Of a DNA stretch of 9,541 nt, positions 7,379 to 9,541 are shown piece after piece. The stretch is from Bryobacterales bacterium (lineage in GTDB: Bacteria > Acidobacteriota > Terriglobia > Bryobacterales > Bryobacteraceae): NCBI GenBank assembly GCA_003142355.1, contig PLMF01000252.1, forward strand, positions 5,710 to 15,250, in the 5' to 3' direction. Within the stretch, counting starts at the first letter, position 1. Every line of letters starts with the position of its first letter. The notes beneath the pieces are model-generated. The model did not search any database, was not told where the DNA came from, and was given only the letters and a program-made list of their open reading frames with translations. Position numbers and translations under genes: made by a program.

Positions 7379-7398
7379 TAAGCTAGCTTAAGCTGGCT
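7379..7398 (+). promoter_or_regulatory. Probable operator: overlapping palindromes and tandem repeats before the toxin-antitoxin pair
   Basis: Two 10-bp units, TAAGCTAGCT and TAAGCTGGCT, stand head to tail and differ at one base. The same bases form two perfect palindromes: TAAGCTAGCTTA (7379-7390) and AGCTTAAGCT (7385-7394). The block ends seven bases before the antitoxin ribosome site. Phd/VapB antitoxins, alone or with toxin, commonly repress their own promoter through such palindromes, so this is inferred to be the autoregulatory site. Confidence 0.65.
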
Positions 7399-7404
7399 GA
7401 TTAC

Positions 7405-7409
7405 GGAGG
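7405..7409 (+). promoter_or_regulatory. Ribosome binding site of the antitoxin gene
   Basis: GGAGG stands six bases before the GTG at 7416. It is the strongest Shine-Dalgarno match I found in the window and fixes a non-ATG start for the antitoxin. Confidence 0.8.
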
Positions 7410-7415
7410 CCAATC

Positions 7416-7661
7416 GTGGAAATCGGTGCCTTTGAAGCGAAAAACAAACTCGGGATGCTCCTGGACCGGGTCGAATACGGCGAGGAGATCACCATCACGC
7501 GTCACGGCAAACCCGTTGCCCGCCTGGTTCCCAACGCCACCCGCATCGACAAGCTGCAAGCGCGCGCCGCGCTCGACCGTATTCGAGCGCGGGCCGGGAA
7601 TTTGAAGGAAACATTCGAGTGGGCGGCCGTAAAAGCGGATCGGGACGCCGGCCGGCCATGA
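7416..7661 (+). CDS. Type II antitoxin, Phd/YefM (VapB-like) family
   Basis: This 81-residue protein should neutralise the toxin encoded next to it and repress their shared promoter. The N-terminal half is the Phd/YefM DNA-binding fold: IGAFEAKNKLGMLLDRVEYG (3-22) and the hallmark ITITRHGKPVARLVP (25-39). The C-terminal half (about 44-75) is charged and helical, the part that usually lies across the PIN toxin's active site. The length is typical for the family. The start is a GTG with GGAGG six bases upstream. Its stop overlaps the toxin start in an ATGA arrangement (7658-7661), giving the antitoxin-first, coupled order expected of such modules. Family assignment is strong; the toxin partner is certain by position. 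Confidence 0.93.
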   Translation: MEIGAFEAKNKLGMLLDRVEYGEEITITRHGKPVARLVPNATRIDKLQARAALDRIRARAGNLKETFEWAAVKADRDAGRP

Positions 7662-8071
7662 GCATGGTTTTGGACAGTTCCGCCACCCTCGCATGGGTGT
7701 ATAGCGACGAGATCACGGAACCGATTCGTCATGTCTTCAACCTGGTCGGCGAAAACGGAGCCTGGGTGCCGGGACTGTGGAAGCTCGAGGTGGCCAACAT
7801 CCTGGAGATGGGCGCCAGACGCGGCCGCCACGACGCCGCCTTTCGAAACTCGACACTGGCGGATCTCGCGCTCTTGCCGATCAGCGTCGATACCGAAACA
7901 GACCGGCAGGCGTGGGGAGCCACGCTGCAATTAGCGGAGCGCCATCGCCTTACTTTGTACGATGCAGCTTACCTGGAACTCGCGCTGCGGCGCGGGCTGC
8001 CGCTGGCGTCTCTCGACGCGGAACTGCGCCGCGCCGCCCAGGCCGAAGGAGTCGCCGTCCTGGGGAGTTGA
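7658..8071 (+). CDS. vapC: PIN-domain ribonuclease toxin, VapC-type
   Basis: This 137-residue PIN-domain protein is predicted to be a magnesium-dependent RNase that blocks translation when freed from its antitoxin. The acidic active-site residues are all present: D6 in MVLDSSATLAW (3-13), E44 in WKLEVANIL (41-49), D102 in LTLYDAAYLELA (98-109) and D120 in LASLDAEL (116-123). The length is normal for VapC. I chose the ATG at 7658 because it forms a four-base ATGA overlap with the antitoxin stop and gives the usual few residues before the first catalytic Asp. A longer frame from 7619 would add an arginine-rich stretch lying inside the antitoxin gene. A second ATG at 7664 is also possible. Nothing suggests inactivation. 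The RNA target cannot be inferred. Confidence 0.93.
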   Translation: MSMVLDSSATLAWVYSDEITEPIRHVFNLVGENGAWVPGLWKLEVANILEMGARRGRHDAAFRNSTLADLALLPISVDTETDRQAWGATLQLAERHRLTLYDAAYLELALRRGLPLASLDAELRRAAQAEGVAVLGS

Positions 8072-8079
8072 TTGCTGCC

Positions 8080-9330
8080 CTAGTTTCCAATCGGCATCAG
8101 AAGCGACTGCGTGCCGGCGGTGCCATTGATTGAGAAGGTGAATGGCGTTGTATCGCTAGCGGGGACGTTGGGAACAACTATGTTGAACTGGTAAAGGCCG
8201 GTATAGGTTTGGACCAGACCGGCGAACTGAACGGTAGCCTGTACGCCGGCGAACGCAGCCTGGAAGGAAAATAGCTGGTTACTTTGCTCCACGAGCGTTC
8301 CCGCGGTGAGGTTAGGACTGACCGGCCCAAATCCAAGCCCGTAGAGAATAATAACGTCGCCAGGCTTGGCCCGTGCGGTCGGAAGACTCGCCGGAGCAAC
8401 GCCGGGCGGAAGGACGTAGGTTCTGTTATCCGGAAAAAGCGCGAACGCGTACTGGCCCGCGGCGAACTTGAAGACCGGCGGCGCCAGGATGCCCGGCGCT
8501 ATGGCGTTCACTGTCACCGTTGTCGCAACGCTCGATCCACCCACCGTCGAAACTACCACCTGCTGCTGGCCGAGCGCTACTCCGGATGGCACCAGAAGGT
8601 TCACCTGGTGTGGACCGGCGAGTTCCACGTAGGCGGGCAGGCCCCCGACCGTCGCGGTTGTCCCTCCCAGCGTTGTTGGTGCTTGCGTGCCATTGAATGC
8701 GCTGGACCAATCCAGGCCCGGGGTCGTCGCCAGATTCAGACCGTAGATTTCGACGAACGTCGCGGGCGAGATATTTTTGAAGCCGCCGTAGTCCGTGGCC
8801 GTGACGATTCCACCCGCGTTGATGACGGGCGTGGTATCGAATGTTCCGTTTTGAGGCCCGGTGATTGTACCGCCAATACTCAAGCCAACCGCGCCAACGC
8901 TGCACGCGCTCACTCCCGTGCAGGAATCCGTGGAGGGATCGAAGAAGAGTCTGTTCGTGAGATCGTAGAACCTCACGGGGGCGCCGCCATTTGGCGTAAT
9001 CGTGAAAGTGAACGATCCGGCGGTGAGACTGTAGTAAACCAGATCGTTTCCCGGGGGCGAAGAAACCGCGCTTAGTGGCGAAGCGCCGTTGCCGGGATAA
9101 ACGAGGAAAAAGCTGTAAGTGCCTCCCTGTCCCAGTCCCGTATACGGGCCTGACACGGTACAGGTCGTCTGCTTCCCGTCATAAACGCATGATCCCCAGG
9201 ACATCCGCGAGGTTCCCACTCCGGTCCCGGTAAAAGTAACGGCCTGCGTACTGGGTCCTAACGTTACTACCACCGCGCTTGCGGCGGACGAGAGGAGCAG
9301 AAACATCGAGGCGAGGCGAGATATGTTCAT
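8080..9330 (-). CDS. Secreted protein with TIGR03437-type C-terminal domain
   Basis: The 416-residue protein starts with a Sec signal, ISRLASMFLLLSSAASA, probably cleaved near residue 19. Residues 20-165 are a Ser/Thr/Gly-rich, beta-strand-rich region with four cysteines in two close pairs (C48/C57 and C137/C143) that could form disulfides after export. Residues from about 168 to the end fit the TIGR03437 domain common in Solibacter: PVINAGG (168-174), FVEIYGLNLA (192-201), ATVGGLPAYV (226-235), QVNLLVPSG (242-250), DVIILYGLGFGPV (325-337) and TGLYQFNIVVPN (377-388). The domain is found at the C-terminus of many otherwise unrelated exported proteins; its role is unknown. The ATG at 9330 has no clear ribosome site. 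The gene converges on the toxin gene with 8 bases between the two stops. I do not recognise the N-terminal region. Confidence 0.9.
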   Translation of the reverse strand: MNISRLASMFLLLSSAASAVVVTLGPSTQAVTFTGTGVGTSRMSWGSCVYDGKQTTCTVSGPYTGLGQGGTYSFFLVYPGNGASPLSAVSSPPGNDLVYYSLTAGSFTFTITPNGGAPVRFYDLTNRLFFDPSTDSCTGVSACSVGAVGLSIGGTITGPQNGTFDTTPVINAGGIVTATDYGGFKNISPATFVEIYGLNLATTPGLDWSSAFNGTQAPTTLGGTTATVGGLPAYVELAGPHQVNLLVPSGVALGQQQVVVSTVGGSSVATTVTVNAIAPGILAPPVFKFAAGQYAFALFPDNRTYVLPPGVAPASLPTARAKPGDVIILYGLGFGPVSPNLTAGTLVEQSNQLFSFQAAFAGVQATVQFAGLVQTYTGLYQFNIVVPNVPASDTTPFTFSINGTAGTQSLLMPIGN

Positions 9331-9342
9331 GAGTCATGGATG

Positions 9343-9355
9343 CCGGGATTCCCGG
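9343..9355. repeat. Short inverted repeat upstream of the secreted-protein gene
   Basis: CCGGGA-T-TCCCGG is a perfect 6-bp inverted repeat around one base, starting 13 bases before the ATG at 9330. One central base is too short for a stable hairpin loop without opening pairs, and no T-run follows on either strand, so a terminator is unlikely. It could be a protein-binding site, or chance in GC-rich DNA. Confidence 0.3.
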
Positions 9356-9394
9356 TTTAGGTCCAGATGTTTCTAAGCGAACACCCCGTAGCTG

Positions 9395-9541
9395 TTAGTC
9401 CGGCAGCGCGAAGCTGAACAGCACGCCGGCGGAGGACACCGCCACGTATTGTTTGCCGTCTACCGCGTAGCTCATGGGAGAGGACGGTATCTCGTTGCCG
9501 GCCTGGAAATGCCACAGAGGTTTGCCGGTTCGGGCGTCGAG
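9395..9541 (-). CDS. C-terminal end of a PQQ-dependent dehydrogenase-like beta-propeller protein (5'-partial)
   Basis: Only the last 48 codons and a TAA stop lie in the window; the gene enters from the right edge. The first residues, LDARTGKPLWHFQAG, are a PQQ/WxxG beta-propeller repeat signature, followed by IPSSPMSYAVDGKQYVAVSS and the terminal strand VLFSFALPD. This matches the C-terminus of quinoprotein alcohol/methanol dehydrogenase-like proteins, which are usually periplasmic and oxidise alcohols or sugars with pyrroloquinoline quinone. The true length, signal peptide, calcium/PQQ ligands and any cytochrome domain are outside the window, so enzyme type cannot be fixed. It is on the same strand as the TIGR03437 gene, 64 bases upstream of it, and could be its operon partner. 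Confidence 0.85.
   Translation of the reverse strand, partial: LDARTGKPLWHFQAGNEIPSSPMSYAVDGKQYVAVSSAGVLFSFALPD

Noticed and set aside
7379..8071. Toxin-antitoxin pair as part of a mobile element
   Set aside because: No transposase, integrase, terminal repeats or target duplication are visible around it, and base composition looks like the neighbouring genes.
8072..8079. Possible bidirectional terminator between the convergent toxin and TIGR03437 genes
   Set aside because: Only 8 bases separate the stops. No stem-loop with a T-run is visible around them on either strand.
8284..9075. A 263-codon plus-strand open frame opposite the TIGR03437 gene
   Set aside because: Arg-rich, with no domain features or ribosome site. 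The minus-strand frame has a signal peptide and a known domain.

Overview
This high-GC window looks like chromosomal DNA from an Acidobacterium of the Candidatus Solibacter / Bryobacterales type. That placement is an inference from content. The window has a secreted protein ending in a TIGR03437-type domain (a family expanded in Solibacter), an ECF sigma factor translationally joined to a Ser/Thr protein kinase, the end of a PQQ-type beta-propeller protein, and Tat-exported FAD and DUF362 proteins. No rRNA, tRNA, insertion sequence, CRISPR array or prophage gene was seen.

Layout, left to right. (1) 1-2345, minus strand: an ECF sigma factor followed by a membrane-anchored Ser/Thr kinase, joined by a one-base TGATG stop/start overlap. 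The kinase is intact over its catalytic domain but runs off the left edge. (2) 2402-7278, minus strand: a tightly overlapped four-gene operon. In transcription order it encodes a Tat-signal FAD-dependent oxidoreductase, a Tat-signal DUF362 protein, a glycoside-hydrolase-like protein with no visible signal peptide, and a Sec-signal aldose-1-epimerase-like protein. The junctions overlap by 4, 8 and 4 bases. (3) 7379-8071, plus strand: a complete Phd/VapB-VapC type II toxin-antitoxin pair. A compact operator-like sequence of overlapping palindromes and tandem 10-bp repeats lies just upstream. (4) 8080-9330, minus strand: a secreted TIGR03437-domain protein, convergent with the toxin gene. (5) 9395-9541, minus strand: the C-terminal 48 residues of a PQQ-dependent dehydrogenase-like protein entering from the right edge.

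The four-gene operon is the least explained part. Its content suggests oxidation or remodelling of a carbohydrate outside the cytoplasm, but no substrate can be read from the sequence. The epimerase-like protein has Gln where the family normally has its catalytic Glu, so it may be a binding or diverged enzyme. The sigma/kinase pair lies just downstream of this operon on the same strand and could be co-transcribed, which might link the operon to a phosphorylation-controlled regulator; this is untested. Coding density is high. No gene-free stretch exceeds 300 bases; the longest is the divergent region 7279-7415.
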